Source: Gammaproteobacteria bacterium
GTDB lineage: Bacteria; Pseudomonadota; Gammaproteobacteria; Pseudomonadales; Halieaceae
Length of the DNA stretch: 64,000 nt
Assembly (NCBI GenBank): GCA_030427485.1
Contig: JAUICG010000003.1
Span: 62,001 to 126,000, forward strand
Direction: 5' to 3'
The position numbers were made by a program, and so were the translations under genes. Below the pieces are notes generated by a model. That model saw only the letters and a program-made list of their open reading frames with translations. It ran no database searches and had not been told where the DNA came from. Every line of letters starts with the position of its first letter. Positions within the stretch are counted from its first letter, which is position 1. Shown here in pieces: positions 47,558 to 56,283 of this stretch.

Positions 47558-47815
47558 CTAGTTCACACTGTCGGCCTCGTAGTCGAGAATAAACTTGCTT
47601 ACGAAGACCGATTGTCCATGCTCCCGGTGACTCCAGGCGAGCAGTTCGGTGAGTGTTTCCATTACGATCAGGTAGTCGCCGATGACCACGGTTGATGTAG
47701 GGCCGAGGGTGACACGAAGTCCCTGTCGGGACTCCAGTCGTTTGATGAAGCCCAGCACCCGTTCGCGGAACTCCATGTGAAGCGGGTACATGCTGATTTC
47801 AACGGTAACGATCAT
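47558..47815 (-). CDS. YkoF-like thiamine-binding fold protein
   Basis: An 85-residue protein with the YkoF/MTH1187 pattern: VTVEISMYPLHMEFRERVLGFIKRLESRQGL, then VTLGPTSTVVIGDYLIVMETL and a final strand VSKFILDY. Homologues of this ferredoxin-like fold bind thiamine or hydroxymethylpyrimidine in some bacteria; binding here is unproven. The ATG at 47815 has GAGGAGAACAGG just upstream, which fixes the start. The frame is open further upstream but overlaps the end of the propeller gene. It lies between that gene and the broken hydrolase gene on the same strand. Confidence 0.78.
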   Translation of the reverse strand: MIVTVEISMYPLHMEFRERVLGFIKRLESRQGLRVTLGPTSTVVIGDYLIVMETLTELLAWSHREHGQSVFVSKFILDYEADSVN

Positions 47816-47894
47816 CCTGTTCTCCTCAAAAAAGTCGTATCGGGTGCGCGGCCGGATCGCTGCCTGGATTGTTTGCCGGAGCGGACTTTTTGTC

Positions 47895-49142
47895 TTACTG
47901 GAATCCGTACAGCACGCCATTGGCCTGTGCGAAAAACACCATGCCGCTGGAACTCAACGCGGTACCGACCGTTGTTACGGGTATCTCGAATGCCGCAAGG
48001 TCCACGACGTCACCCGTTGTCGCGTCAATGGTCACGGCGCCCTGTGTCGAGGATGTGTAGGCGAGGTCATTGCCTGTCTGCACCAGCAGGCCGTTGAAGG
48101 CAGTACCGGTTTGCGTCCACAGTAGTTCGGCGTGATCGCCCCGGTCCTGGATCGCAATCGCAACGCCATTGAGCGGTGCCGGAATAATACGGCCATTGCT
48201 GCTGACCGAAGGACTGCCGATGGGGGTATAGCCTATCGGGTACAGCCACAACAATTCGCCGGTGCGGGCATCCAGTGCGTAGGTGTTGGCTTCGCCGTCA
48301 TTGCCGTACAACCGCGATCCGTCCGCGGAAATCACAATGCTGGCGCCGCTGCCGCCGGTCAGCACCGAGTTTTGCCAAAGTGTTTCGATAGCGGGTGTGC
48401 TGCCGCCGGTGTAGCGCAGTGCGGCAACCATGCCGCTCGGTTCAGAGGGTATGTTCAGGGTGATGTAGAAAACACCGCTGCCCTCGTCAATGGCCAATGT
48501 GTTCGGTACGACGCAGGTGCCGGCGGTTCCACCGGTCAGGCAGCTCAGCAGGTTGCCCGGATTACCGGCTTGCGGTACGAGGTCGAGCGGCGGTATCACG
48601 GCCGCTCCCGTCTGCCGTTCGAGCACGTACACGCGACCGCTGAAGGACAGGAAGATCAAATGCCCGTCGGGCGTGAACTGGGCGCCTATCGGTGCGGCGA
48701 CGATCGGTGTTTCCCAGCGCAGCTGCCCCGATGCATCGTAGGAACGCATATGCGTGCTGTCTCCGATATAGAGGTGATTATCCCTGTCGATCAGGACCGA
48801 AGAGGCAACGGCGCCGATATTGGTCTCTGAGAGGCACCATTGTTGTTCGCCCGTCTGGCTGTCAAACGCGTACACGGTACAGCCATCCTTGACGAGCGTG
48901 ATGTAGAGCTGGCCGTCCGGGCCGATCGTCGGTGCGGCGAGTGTAACGCCGCCCAGGTTGGCCGACCAGGCGAAGTCCAGGTCTCGGCGCCCGTCGGTCG
49001 GAATGCTGTCCGAGTTGCTGGCGTCTCGATGGATATTCGGCCAGTTCTGTTGCGGGTAGAATGAGGTCGGGCCGGGGGAGTCGTTTCCATCGCTGCAGGC
49101 AGCCAGTCCGACTGCCAGCAACACGATTGCCAGTGGTTTCAA
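47895..49142 (-). CDS. PQQ-type beta-propeller lipoprotein
   Basis: 415 residues with a lipobox (VLLAVGLAAC) and repeated PQQ-like blade motifs. Examples are TIGPDGQLYITLVKDGCTVYAFDSQTGEQQW, LIDRDNHLYIGDSTHMRSYDASGQLRW, and YALDARTGELLWLYPIGYTP. These resemble BamB-type and other outer-membrane-anchored propellers. No PQQ-cofactor ligands or catalytic residues can be named. The ATG at 49142 follows the MDR oxidoreductase stop by 27 bases, so it may be the second gene of that transcript. The family call is safe, the role is not. Confidence 0.85.
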   Translation of the reverse strand: MKPLAIVLLAVGLAACSDGNDSPGPTSFYPQQNWPNIHRDASNSDSIPTDGRRDLDFAWSANLGGVTLAAPTIGPDGQLYITLVKDGCTVYAFDSQTGEQQWCLSETNIGAVASSVLIDRDNHLYIGDSTHMRSYDASGQLRWETPIVAAPIGAQFTPDGHLIFLSFSGRVYVLERQTGAAVIPPLDLVPQAGNPGNLLSCLTGGTAGTCVVPNTLAIDEGSGVFYITLNIPSEPSGMVAALRYTGGSTPAIETLWQNSVLTGGSGASIVISADGSRLYGNDGEANTYALDARTGELLWLYPIGYTPIGSPSVSSNGRIIPAPLNGVAIAIQDRGDHAELLWTQTGTAFNGLLVQTGNDLAYTSSTQGAVTIDATTGDVVDLAAFEIPVTTVGTALSSSGMVFFAQANGVLYGFQ

Positions 49143-49169
49143 ATGTTGTTCCTCTCTTGCTGAATTTCG

Positions 49170-50201
49170 CTACGGTAACAGTACCAGTTTGCCCAGGTGT
49201 TCGCAGCGACCCAGTTCGTCCAGCGCAGCCGGAGCCTCGCCCAGTGCGCGTGTGCCGGCCACAATCGGTCTGGCCTGGTCGGCATACGCCATGCCCCAGT
49301 CGAGGATTTGCGTCAATAGTCCGGGAATACGGTAGGGCCGGAAAACGGTGTAGCCGCCGATGACCAGATCTTTCATCATTACCACGGGAATAGGCAGAAC
49401 GGGCTCGCGGCCGGAGATCATCTCGTAGCTGACAATGTGCGCGCCGGTGGCGGCACCCTGGATCAGTCCCGGGTAGAACGCCTGGCCTACCGGGTCGAGC
49501 GCGGCGTCAAAGCCCCTGTTGCCGGTCGCGTTGGCGATGCCGGTGTGCAACGACTCGCTGTCGCCGGCGACAATGGCGTGATCGCACAGGGCCGCCAGTT
49601 GCCCGACCTTGGCGGCGCTGCGGCTGGTCGCGATCGTGGTGGCGCCCCAGGCTTTCGCCAGCTTGAGGCCGATCACGCCCATACTTGAACTGGCGGCGGT
49701 AATGAGGACGGTCCTGCCCGCGGCCGATGCGGGTGTGATGCCCGCCAGTTCGAGCGCGCCGGCCATGGTGAGCACGCCCATCCACAGTCCCGCAGCCTCG
49801 ATATTGCTGTAGGACTCGGGAACGGGTGCGAGAGCGGCCTGGTCGTACAATCCGATGTCGCGATAGGTTCCCATAGCACACATGTCGACGCGCCCCGGCA
49901 GCAGAGCCACGCGGGAGCCGACGCGCAACGGGGTGCCGTGGTAGGGTTGCGGCCCGTCCTGGCGGCCAGGGCCGATGGCGAGGATTTCACCGACCGCTTC
50001 CTGGCCGAGGCCGCTGGGAAATTCACGTGCCGGCGCGTAGCGACCCTGTACGTAGTTGAATTCGCTGCGGTTCATGCCCACCGCGAGAATCTTTAGCAGC
50101 AACTGACCCGGGCCCGGCTCGGCAAGTTCCTGCGGACGCCATGACAGCGCCTCGGTGGGCGTATTGTAGGCGTCAAACTGCCAGCGCTGGCTTGTCGTCA
50201 T
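49170..50201 (-). CDS. zinc-type/quinone oxidoreductase-like MDR dehydrogenase
   Basis: A 343-residue medium-chain dehydrogenase/reductase. The GroES-like domain has GQLLLKILAVGMNRSEFNYVQGRYAPAREFPSGLGQEAVGEI (about 30-75), with no structural-zinc cysteine cluster, so it is closer to the quinone oxidoreductase class. The Rossmann domain has VLITAASSSMGVIGLKLAKAWGATTIATSR near 155-185. The ATG at 50201 has GGAG seven bases upstream and gives the family N-terminus; a start at 50231 has no ribosome site. Its upstream region (50202-50341) is shared with the divergent DUF1838 gene. Confidence 0.9.
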   Translation of the reverse strand: MTTSQRWQFDAYNTPTEALSWRPQELAEPGPGQLLLKILAVGMNRSEFNYVQGRYAPAREFPSGLGQEAVGEILAIGPGRQDGPQPYHGTPLRVGSRVALLPGRVDMCAMGTYRDIGLYDQAALAPVPESYSNIEAAGLWMGVLTMAGALELAGITPASAAGRTVLITAASSSMGVIGLKLAKAWGATTIATSRSAAKVGQLAALCDHAIVAGDSESLHTGIANATGNRGFDAALDPVGQAFYPGLIQGAATGAHIVSYEMISGREPVLPIPVVMMKDLVIGGYTVFRPYRIPGLLTQILDWGMAYADQARPIVAGTRALGEAPAALDELGRCEHLGKLVLLP

Positions 50202-50341
50202 TCCTGCTCTCCGCTCGAGCAATGCTTGCATTGCGCTTGGGGTTAATTTTTAATGTCATAACAATATAACATTGTATGACCGGTCGCTGTCGCCTTGCGA
50301 TTGATTTGTAGTCTCCCGTTAAACCTCATGCCGGAGCGCCA

Positions 50342-51316
50342 ATGTCAGTATTCCCCGACCTGATCCGCGGCAGCTGCGCGGTGCTGCAATCTCCCGATCC
50401 CGCCCGGGGCGGCGGTGGCAACAGCAAGACGACCAACGGTGAACTGGACTTTGCTGATCCGTATGACAACCTGTATGCGTTTGGCAAGCTGTGGGCATGT
50501 TACGACGACCAGCCCTGCTATCCCGCATTCGACGGCGTATTGTACGCGATGGTGGGTGATCAGCGCTTGCGCCCACTGTTCCGGTACTGCGGTTTCGGCG
50601 GATTCCAGGCGCGCTTGCTGCCGTCCGGTAACGTGCGCCTGCGGGGTAAGGAGGTGGGTTACTTTGCCGATCTGGCGACAGGCGAAATCCTCGAACACTG
50701 GAAAAACCCGTGGACCGGCGAAACCGTCGAGGTCTTTAATTTCCTCAACGACCGCATTCGCGGTGAAGTGACGCCGACGATGCCCAGGTTTGCGATGGGG
50801 GAAGCGGGTGATACGCCGACGCTGATGAACGAGGCTACCGCGCTGGTTGACGAGGAGGGCATTTGTCCATTCATCCTGCCGTGGCGTCGCATCAATGACA
50901 GGGTATTGCTCGAATGGGACTATACCCATCGCTACAGGAACCCGGTTACCCCGGCGAAATGGCCAAAAGCGTCAACCGGCGAGTTCATCAATCCTTCGGA
51001 GCATTTCACCTTTTTCGCCAGCGCCCGGCAGTTGTCCGATCGCGGCAATTTGTCGGCCGACTATACCTGCGGATTCTCGCGAATCGGACCGTGGTGGCCC
51101 TGGATGCGCATGGGCCAAAGCGGTGTAGGCGGTCATGTGTTTGGCCGTATGCATTCCATTAAAACAAACAGCGGTTTTGAAGATATTTCGCCGCACGTAT
51201 TGGCCTATACGGAGAAACACCATCCGCAGTTCCTGGAGCCGTGTACGGACTGGGATGACGGTGTACCGATTGGCACCTGGGAGGCGTACGCGCGGGAAGT
51301 GCCGCCGGAGGTATGA
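50342..51316 (+). CDS. DUF1838 family protein
   Basis: A 324-residue protein with the DUF1838 pattern: YAFGKLWACYDDQPCYPAFDGVLYAMVGDQRLRPLFRYCGFGGF near residues 40-85, an LRGKEVGYFADLATGEILEHWKNPWTGE stretch, and a C-terminal WMRMGQSGVGGHVFGRMHS. The family has no known activity. No signal peptide is seen, so it is probably cytoplasmic, whereas its downstream partner is exported. That partner starts four bases after the stop codon, so the two are translationally linked. Confidence 0.85.
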   Translation: MSVFPDLIRGSCAVLQSPDPARGGGGNSKTTNGELDFADPYDNLYAFGKLWACYDDQPCYPAFDGVLYAMVGDQRLRPLFRYCGFGGFQARLLPSGNVRLRGKEVGYFADLATGEILEHWKNPWTGETVEVFNFLNDRIRGEVTPTMPRFAMGEAGDTPTLMNEATALVDEEGICPFILPWRRINDRVLLEWDYTHRYRNPVTPAKWPKASTGEFINPSEHFTFFASARQLSDRGNLSADYTCGFSRIGPWWPWMRMGQSGVGGHVFGRMHSIKTNSGFEDISPHVLAYTEKHHPQFLEPCTDWDDGVPIGTWEAYAREVPPEV

Positions 51317-51320
51317 ACGC

Positions 51321-52898
51321 ATGACACTATTTCACTTCCGTCCGGGAAAAGGGGCGGGCTCGTTGGTGCTGGTCGCGCTGATAGCCGCGTGTAGTGACAG
51401 CTCTTCCACGGGCTCGATGGTCACATCCGGGGCGTCCTACTATATCGACTGCCAATCGGAAGCGGCGGGGTCGGGGACTATCGACGCGCCCTGGACAGGA
51501 TTCGATGAAGCGAATTCGGTCTTTCTCGAAGCCGGCGATCGTCTTCTGCTGCGTCGCGGCACCGTCTGCAACGGTATGCTGAAGCCGCAAGGCGAGGGCA
51601 CAGCGGATGCTCGCATTCACATAGGCGCTTATGGCAACGGCGCGCTGCCGGTAATCGATGCGCAGGGCTTGCACAGCGCCGCGGTGCACCTGGAGGACAT
51701 GTCGCACGTGGTGATCCAGGATCTCGAGTTGAGCAATCCCGGTAACCTGTCCGAACCGCACCGTGGCCTGTACCTGACCGCAGCAGAGCGCAAGGTCACA
51801 AACGTGGAAATCCGGGATCTCTATATTCACGATGTGACCGGGTTGCTGACCTTCAACGGTACTGCCAAGCGCGGCGGGGGCATTATTGCGGATTCGCAGT
51901 TTGTTACGCCCGATACCCAATTCGATGGTGTGCTGATCGAGCACAATCGCATCGAGGACGTTGGCCGCAGCGGCATCTATTTCGACGGCACATCGGCTGG
52001 TTCCGGCGACCGGCCGCGGGCTACGGAACACTGGCCTGCCGGGGGGCAGGGTGTGGTCATTCGCGGCAATACCCTGAAGCGTCTGCAGGGGGACGCGATT
52101 GTCGCCCATGGAACCGATGGCGCGCTCATAGAAGACAACGTGGTCAGCGTGGGCAACCTTTCCGGCAGGGACTGGCTCAGTCCGGACAGGAACTGTTCCG
52201 CGGGTATCTGGACCTGGAATTCCATCAATACGCTGATTCAGAGAAATGAAGTCTCCGGTTATCGCTTCGGGCAGAGCGAGACCGACGGCTGCGACGGCAC
52301 CGGCTTTGATATCGACAACGAGCAGGAAGGCACAATCATCCAGTACAACTACAGTCACGACAACGAGGGCGGGTTCATCCTGCTGTGCAGCGATGACGAA
52401 CCGCATGCCGCGCATGTGCGCTACAACCTCAGTGTGGACGACGGCAAGGCCATCAACACCAGTCCCTGCAAGGCGCCGATAGTCGGCACCTTCAGCGATA
52501 TTCGCATGTACAACAACACCTTCGTGATGCCCAGGCCCTATACCGCGCTGGAAACCATACCGCTCAGCGTGATCGGCAATGCCGGGGATTTCCAGTTCGC
52601 CAACAATATCGTCTACGCGACGACGCCGCAGACAGAGCCCCTGGCCTGCGGCGATGCCTGCAGCAATAACCTGTTTTTCAACATGCCGGCCTCGGGAAGC
52701 GAGTTCGTGGTCGGTGATCCGCTGTTCGAGAATGTGTCGTGGCGCGGTTCGGGCCGTCTTGCGGCGGGGGAGGCCTTTAGTATACGCCCCGGCTCGCCTG
52801 CAATCGCCGCCGGGCTGGGTTTGTATCCGCCGCAAACGGATTATTTTGGCAACGAGGCGCCGGCAAACCCCGCGATCGGAATGTACCAGCCGGATTGA
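51321..52898 (+). CDS. right-handed parallel beta-helix lipoprotein
   Basis: A 525-residue lipoprotein (lipobox LIAAC near residue 20-24) with repeated short strands of the pectate-lyase-type beta-helix: VHLEDMSHVVIQDLELSNPG, VTNVEIRDLYIHDVTG, VLIEHNRIEDVGRSGIYFDG, GVVIRGNTLKRLQGDAIVA, IIQYNYSHDNEGGF. Several asparagine-rich turns fit. No lyase catalytic residues can be assigned, so it may be a carbohydrate-binding or polysaccharide-active protein. The ATG at 51321 has GGAGG nine bases upstream. An open frame extends further upstream into the DUF1838 gene and was rejected. Confidence 0.86.
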   Translation: MTLFHFRPGKGAGSLVLVALIAACSDSSSTGSMVTSGASYYIDCQSEAAGSGTIDAPWTGFDEANSVFLEAGDRLLLRRGTVCNGMLKPQGEGTADARIHIGAYGNGALPVIDAQGLHSAAVHLEDMSHVVIQDLELSNPGNLSEPHRGLYLTAAERKVTNVEIRDLYIHDVTGLLTFNGTAKRGGGIIADSQFVTPDTQFDGVLIEHNRIEDVGRSGIYFDGTSAGSGDRPRATEHWPAGGQGVVIRGNTLKRLQGDAIVAHGTDGALIEDNVVSVGNLSGRDWLSPDRNCSAGIWTWNSINTLIQRNEVSGYRFGQSETDGCDGTGFDIDNEQEGTIIQYNYSHDNEGGFILLCSDDEPHAAHVRYNLSVDDGKAINTSPCKAPIVGTFSDIRMYNNTFVMPRPYTALETIPLSVIGNAGDFQFANNIVYATTPQTEPLACGDACSNNLFFNMPASGSEFVVGDPLFENVSWRGSGRLAAGEAFSIRPGSPAIAAGLGLYPPQTDYFGNEAPANPAIGMYQPD

Positions 52899-52986
52899 AC
52901 GCGTTGTGGTGAGCAGACCAGCGCTGCCCGCGCGCGGGCTTGGATTCGAATCCGGGCCTGGTATTCAACGCGAATCAACAATACGG

Positions 52987-53874
52987 TCAATCAATGAAAC
53001 GCCGGACAATATTGCGGTAGCCGTCAACGCGGCGATCGCGCAGGAAGGGCCAGATGCGCCTCACCGCCTCGCTGCGCCGCATATCCACATCCACCACCAG
53101 TGTGGTGGCTTTATCAGCCGGGGCTTCAGCCAGTATTTCTCCCTGTGGGCCGGCGACAAAACTGTGGCCCCAAAAGTCGATTTTCTCCCCGTCGGGGGAT
53201 AACTCCGTACCGGTGCGGTTGGGTACGATCACCGGCAGGCCGTTGGCGACCGCGTGGCCGCGCTGCACGATTTGCCAGGCCGTGAGCTGGCGCTGCTTTT
53301 CGGCGTCCTCGTCGTTCGGGTTCCAGCCTATCGCGGTGGGGTAGATCAACAGGTCCGCTCCCGCCAATGCCATCAGTCTGGCGGCTTCCGGATACCACTG
53401 GTCCCAGCATACCAACAGGCCCAGTTTGCCGACCCGGGTCTGGATCGGTCGGAAACCGTGTAACTCGCCGTCTGCATCACCCGGGGTGAAATAGAATTTC
53501 TCATAAAAACCGGGATCATCCGGAATATGCATCTTGCGGTAGAAACCCGCGCAGCCGTTGCCCGCATCCATTACCAGCGCGGTGTTGTGATAGACCCCGG
53601 CGGCGCGCTTTTCGAACAGTGAAATCACCAGCACGATGTCAAGTTCTTTCGCCAGAGCCTCGAAACGCTGCCGGGTGGGCCCGTCGAGCGGCTCGGCCAG
53701 GTCGAACCGGGATGTATCCTCGGTCTGGCAAAAGTAGAGACTGGAGTGCAGTTCCTGTAATACCACCAGCGCTGCACCCTCGGCTGCGGCGTAGCGCACC
53801 TGGCGTTCGGATTCTGCCTGGTTGGCCGCAACATCGGCGCTGCAGGCCTGCTGGACAAGTGCAACTTTAAGCAT
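52987..53874 (-). CDS. aguB: N-carbamoylputrescine amidase
   Basis: AguB hydrolyses N-carbamoylputrescine to putrescine, CO2 and ammonia, the last step of agmatine degradation. The 295-residue nitrilase-superfamily protein has the Glu-Lys-Cys triad E41 (LQELH), K114 (FYRKMHIPDDPG) and C156 (LVCWDQWYPEAA). EKFYFTPGD is typical of AguB. The start overlaps the end of aguA by eight bases. Together the pair converts agmatine to putrescine. Confidence 0.95.
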   Translation of the reverse strand: MLKVALVQQACSADVAANQAESERQVRYAAAEGAALVVLQELHSSLYFCQTEDTSRFDLAEPLDGPTRQRFEALAKELDIVLVISLFEKRAAGVYHNTALVMDAGNGCAGFYRKMHIPDDPGFYEKFYFTPGDADGELHGFRPIQTRVGKLGLLVCWDQWYPEAARLMALAGADLLIYPTAIGWNPNDEDAEKQRQLTAWQIVQRGHAVANGLPVIVPNRTGTELSPDGEKIDFWGHSFVAGPQGEILAEAPADKATTLVVDVDMRRSEAVRRIWPFLRDRRVDGYRNIVRRFID

Positions 53875-54904
53875 GGGATAGCGATCCTTTGGGTAATTGC
53901 ATGGTGAGGCAGTGCAGGCTGCCGAATTCCTCTATCGGTACCCGGCAGTTGATCGGCACCACGTTGCGCTTTCCCGATACCGACACGATGGCATCGACGG
54001 CCTGCCGGTCGGCGGGATCACCGTACACCGGCAGAAAAATACTGCGATTGGTGATCAGGAAGTTGGCATAAGTCGCGGGCAGGCGCGCACCGCTGCTGTT
54101 GTGGATCGCCTGCGGCAGCGGCAGCGGCAGCAGCCGGTAGGGCTCGCCGTTTAATTGGCGGAAGCCCCGCAGTTGCGTTTCCATTTTCGCCAGGGTATCG
54201 AAATGCTCATCGCCGCGGTCGCTGCATTGCACATAGGCAATCGTGCCGGCGTCGACAAAGCGGGCTAGCGTGTCGATATGGGCGTCGGTGTCATCCCCGG
54301 CGAGATAGCCGTGCTCCAGCCACAGAAAGCGCTCGAGGCCCAGATGCCGGGTGAGATGCGCCTCTACTTCCGGCAGCGACATGCCCCCGTTGCGGTTGGG
54401 ATTGAGCAGGCAGGTGGTGGTGCTCAGCAGGGTGCCAAGCCCATCCGTTTCAATAGACCCGCCCTCCAGCACAAAATCGACCGGGCGCAGCGGCGCACCG
54501 TAGCCGTGCAGTGCTGCGATGCCACTATTGATGGCGTTGTCGCGGCTGGAGTCGTACTTGTCTCCCCAGGCATTGAAGCGGAAGTCGAGCAGTTCGATGC
54601 CATTCTCATCCCCGACGGCGATCGGGCCGTGGTCGCGCGCCCAGGTGTTATCGGTGGCAACGTCATACCAGTACAGATTGCTGGTGTCGGCGCCGCGCCG
54701 TGCGAGTTCGGCCAGTATTCGCCCGCGCTCCAGGCCGGGTGCAGCGGCGATAAGCACCCCCTGCTCGTGGCTCAGGGCATTTACCAGTTCGTAGTAGAAT
54801 TCTTCAATCTCACCCAGCAGACGCGCCCAGTCAGTGTCGGCGTGTGGCCAGGCGATCTGTATGGCGTCCTGCGGGTACCACTCCGCGAGAAATCTCTTGC
54901 TCAT
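53867..54904 (-). CDS. aguA: agmatine deiminase
   Basis: AguA converts agmatine to N-carbamoylputrescine and ammonia. The 345-residue protein shows guanidino-modifying-enzyme motifs: TWARDHGPIAV near residue 91, FVLEGGSIETDGLGTLLSTTTCLLN near 141-166, and the C-terminal catalytic region FGSLHCLTMQLPKG with the nucleophilic Cys. The ATG at 54904 was preferred over a GTG at 54937 because it gives the usual N-terminus (MSKRFLAEWYPQ). Neither has a strong ribosome site. Upstream there is a small perfect inverted repeat, GGTTA-TGAT-TAACC, at 54954-54967 that might be an operator. Confidence 0.94.
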   Translation of the reverse strand: MSKRFLAEWYPQDAIQIAWPHADTDWARLLGEIEEFYYELVNALSHEQGVLIAAAPGLERGRILAELARRGADTSNLYWYDVATDNTWARDHGPIAVGDENGIELLDFRFNAWGDKYDSSRDNAINSGIAALHGYGAPLRPVDFVLEGGSIETDGLGTLLSTTTCLLNPNRNGGMSLPEVEAHLTRHLGLERFLWLEHGYLAGDDTDAHIDTLARFVDAGTIAYVQCSDRGDEHFDTLAKMETQLRGFRQLNGEPYRLLPLPLPQAIHNSSGARLPATYANFLITNRSIFLPVYGDPADRQAVDAIVSVSGKRNVVPINCRVPIEEFGSLHCLTMQLPKGSLSHA

Positions 54905-55188
54905 CAGTTTAGCGTCTTCGCGGTAACGTTGGGGCACGATAATAGCGTAACGCGGTTATGATTAACCAGCGCGAGGGTGTGAACGCTCGATGTTGCGCCA
55001 ACAGTTCTGGTTGGGCGGTGGTCTGTTATCCGTGATCAACCCAAGCGCCGTTGGTTGCCCGATTATCCCGTCCTCGATCTCAATCCTCCACGCGTTGAGT
55101 GAGTAGAGGACTCTGGCGTACGCCGCACTGATAGGGCCACGCCTACAGACCCGCCGGCGCCGGGTGTTCGTTCAATGGCAAGTAGTAC

Positions 55189-56007
55189 TCATCGCCATTG
55201 GCCCGAGAGCGGAACGTCATCGGGACGAGCCAAGGTGGCGGTAACAGTGATATCCCGGGGCCGGTTGAAGCTGCCAAACGTATCGAGGTAGAAGCGGCCG
55301 TTAAGTGATCGCCACACACCGACCTCGTCGATGCCATCCCCGTTCCAGTCGCCGACCACCGGTATATCGATGGAAAAACCGAATGGCGCGCTTACCGTGT
55401 CACCGTCGGACCAGTCGTGACTGCCGTCGTTATCCAGGTAGAAGCGGCGGTTGCCCGGGCGCCAGATACCGATCTCATCGAAGCCATCCCCGTTCCAGTC
55501 GCCCACAATTGGTATACCCGTAGCGGAACCGAATGGGCCACTGATGGTGTCGCCATCGTTCCAGGTGAAGCTTCCATCGGTATCAAGGAAAAAGCGGCCG
55601 TTGCCCGGCCGCCACACGCCCACCTCGTCGACGCCGTCGCCATTCCAGTCGCCCACCACCGGGATGTCCGTTGCAAAACCCAACGGCCCGCTGATGATGT
55701 CATTGGCTGACCAAGCCTTGCTGCCGTCTTTATCGAGATAGAAGCGGCCGCTTCCGGGACGCCACACACCGATCTCATCGAAGCCATCGCCGTTCCAGTC
55801 GCCCACTACCGGTATATCCGTGGCGGCCCCGAACGGCGCGGTGATGGCGTCACCGGTGTCCCAGGCATTGTTGCCATTGATATCGAGATAGAAACGGGCG
55901 TTGGCTGGCCGCCATACGCCGACATGGTCCGCCGCCGTCGTAGCGGTAACAATCGTCAGCGGAAACACAAGAAAGAGGGAGCGCCATCGAGCTATTGAAT
56001 AAATCAT
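55189..56007 (-). CDS. exported protein of 50-residue calcium-binding-like repeats
   Basis: A 272-residue protein with a signal peptide (MIYSIARWRSLFLVFPLTIVTATTAAD) followed by four full and one divergent 50-residue repeats. Each opens VGVWRP...RFYLD and closes DIPVVGDWNGDGxDE, whose DxNxDGxDE turn looks like a calcium loop. They suggest a VCBS/FG-GAP-like blade, so a small propeller or fibre is plausible. The ATG at 56007 has GGAG six bases upstream. There is no C-terminal sorting motif. It ends 181 bases before the divergent polyamine gene region, which holds no recognised gene. Confidence 0.82.
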   Translation of the reverse strand: MIYSIARWRSLFLVFPLTIVTATTAADHVGVWRPANARFYLDINGNNAWDTGDAITAPFGAATDIPVVGDWNGDGFDEIGVWRPGSGRFYLDKDGSKAWSANDIISGPLGFATDIPVVGDWNGDGVDEVGVWRPGNGRFFLDTDGSFTWNDGDTISGPFGSATGIPIVGDWNGDGFDEIGIWRPGNRRFYLDNDGSHDWSDGDTVSAPFGFSIDIPVVGDWNGDGIDEVGVWRSLNGRFYLDTFGSFNRPRDITVTATLARPDDVPLSGQWR

Positions 56008-56158
56008 CACAGTCTCCACAGCCGGGAAAGAAATGAGCGTCGCACCAGAAAACTATAGTCCAGTGCAGGAAATCGGTCGAGCGCATTCAGGGGTCGGGGG
56101 CTTATTATCTGACCCTGCCGCTTTCCGGGTTAGCGAGCAGGATCACTGATTGATTTTA

Positions 56159-56235
56159 TGGTCCGCCCTTCAGGATTTGAACCTGAGACCTTCCCCTTAG
56201 GAGGGGGACGCTCTATCCAGCTGAGCTAAGGGCGG
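56159..56235 (-). tRNA. tRNA-Arg (anticodon CCU)
   Basis: The complement of this stretch forms a full cloverleaf. The acceptor stem is CCGCCCT pairing with AGGGCGG, and the D arm begins TAGCTCAGCTGGATAGAGC. The anticodon stem TCCCC/GGGGA encloses the loop CTCCTAA with anticodon CCT, and the T arm is TCAGG-TTCAAAT-CCTGA. The discriminator is A and CCA is encoded (56159-56161). The anticodon reads the AGG arginine codon. It is a lone tRNA; the 3' end points toward the repeat-protein gene. Confidence 0.96.
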
Positions 56236-56283
56236 TGGAGGGAGCCGCGAATTATTCCGGTTTGACGGCGCAAAGGCAACCCG

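Noticed and set aside
51327..52835. 502-codon minus-strand frame
   Set aside because: Antisense to the beta-helix lipoprotein with strong lipobox and repeats.
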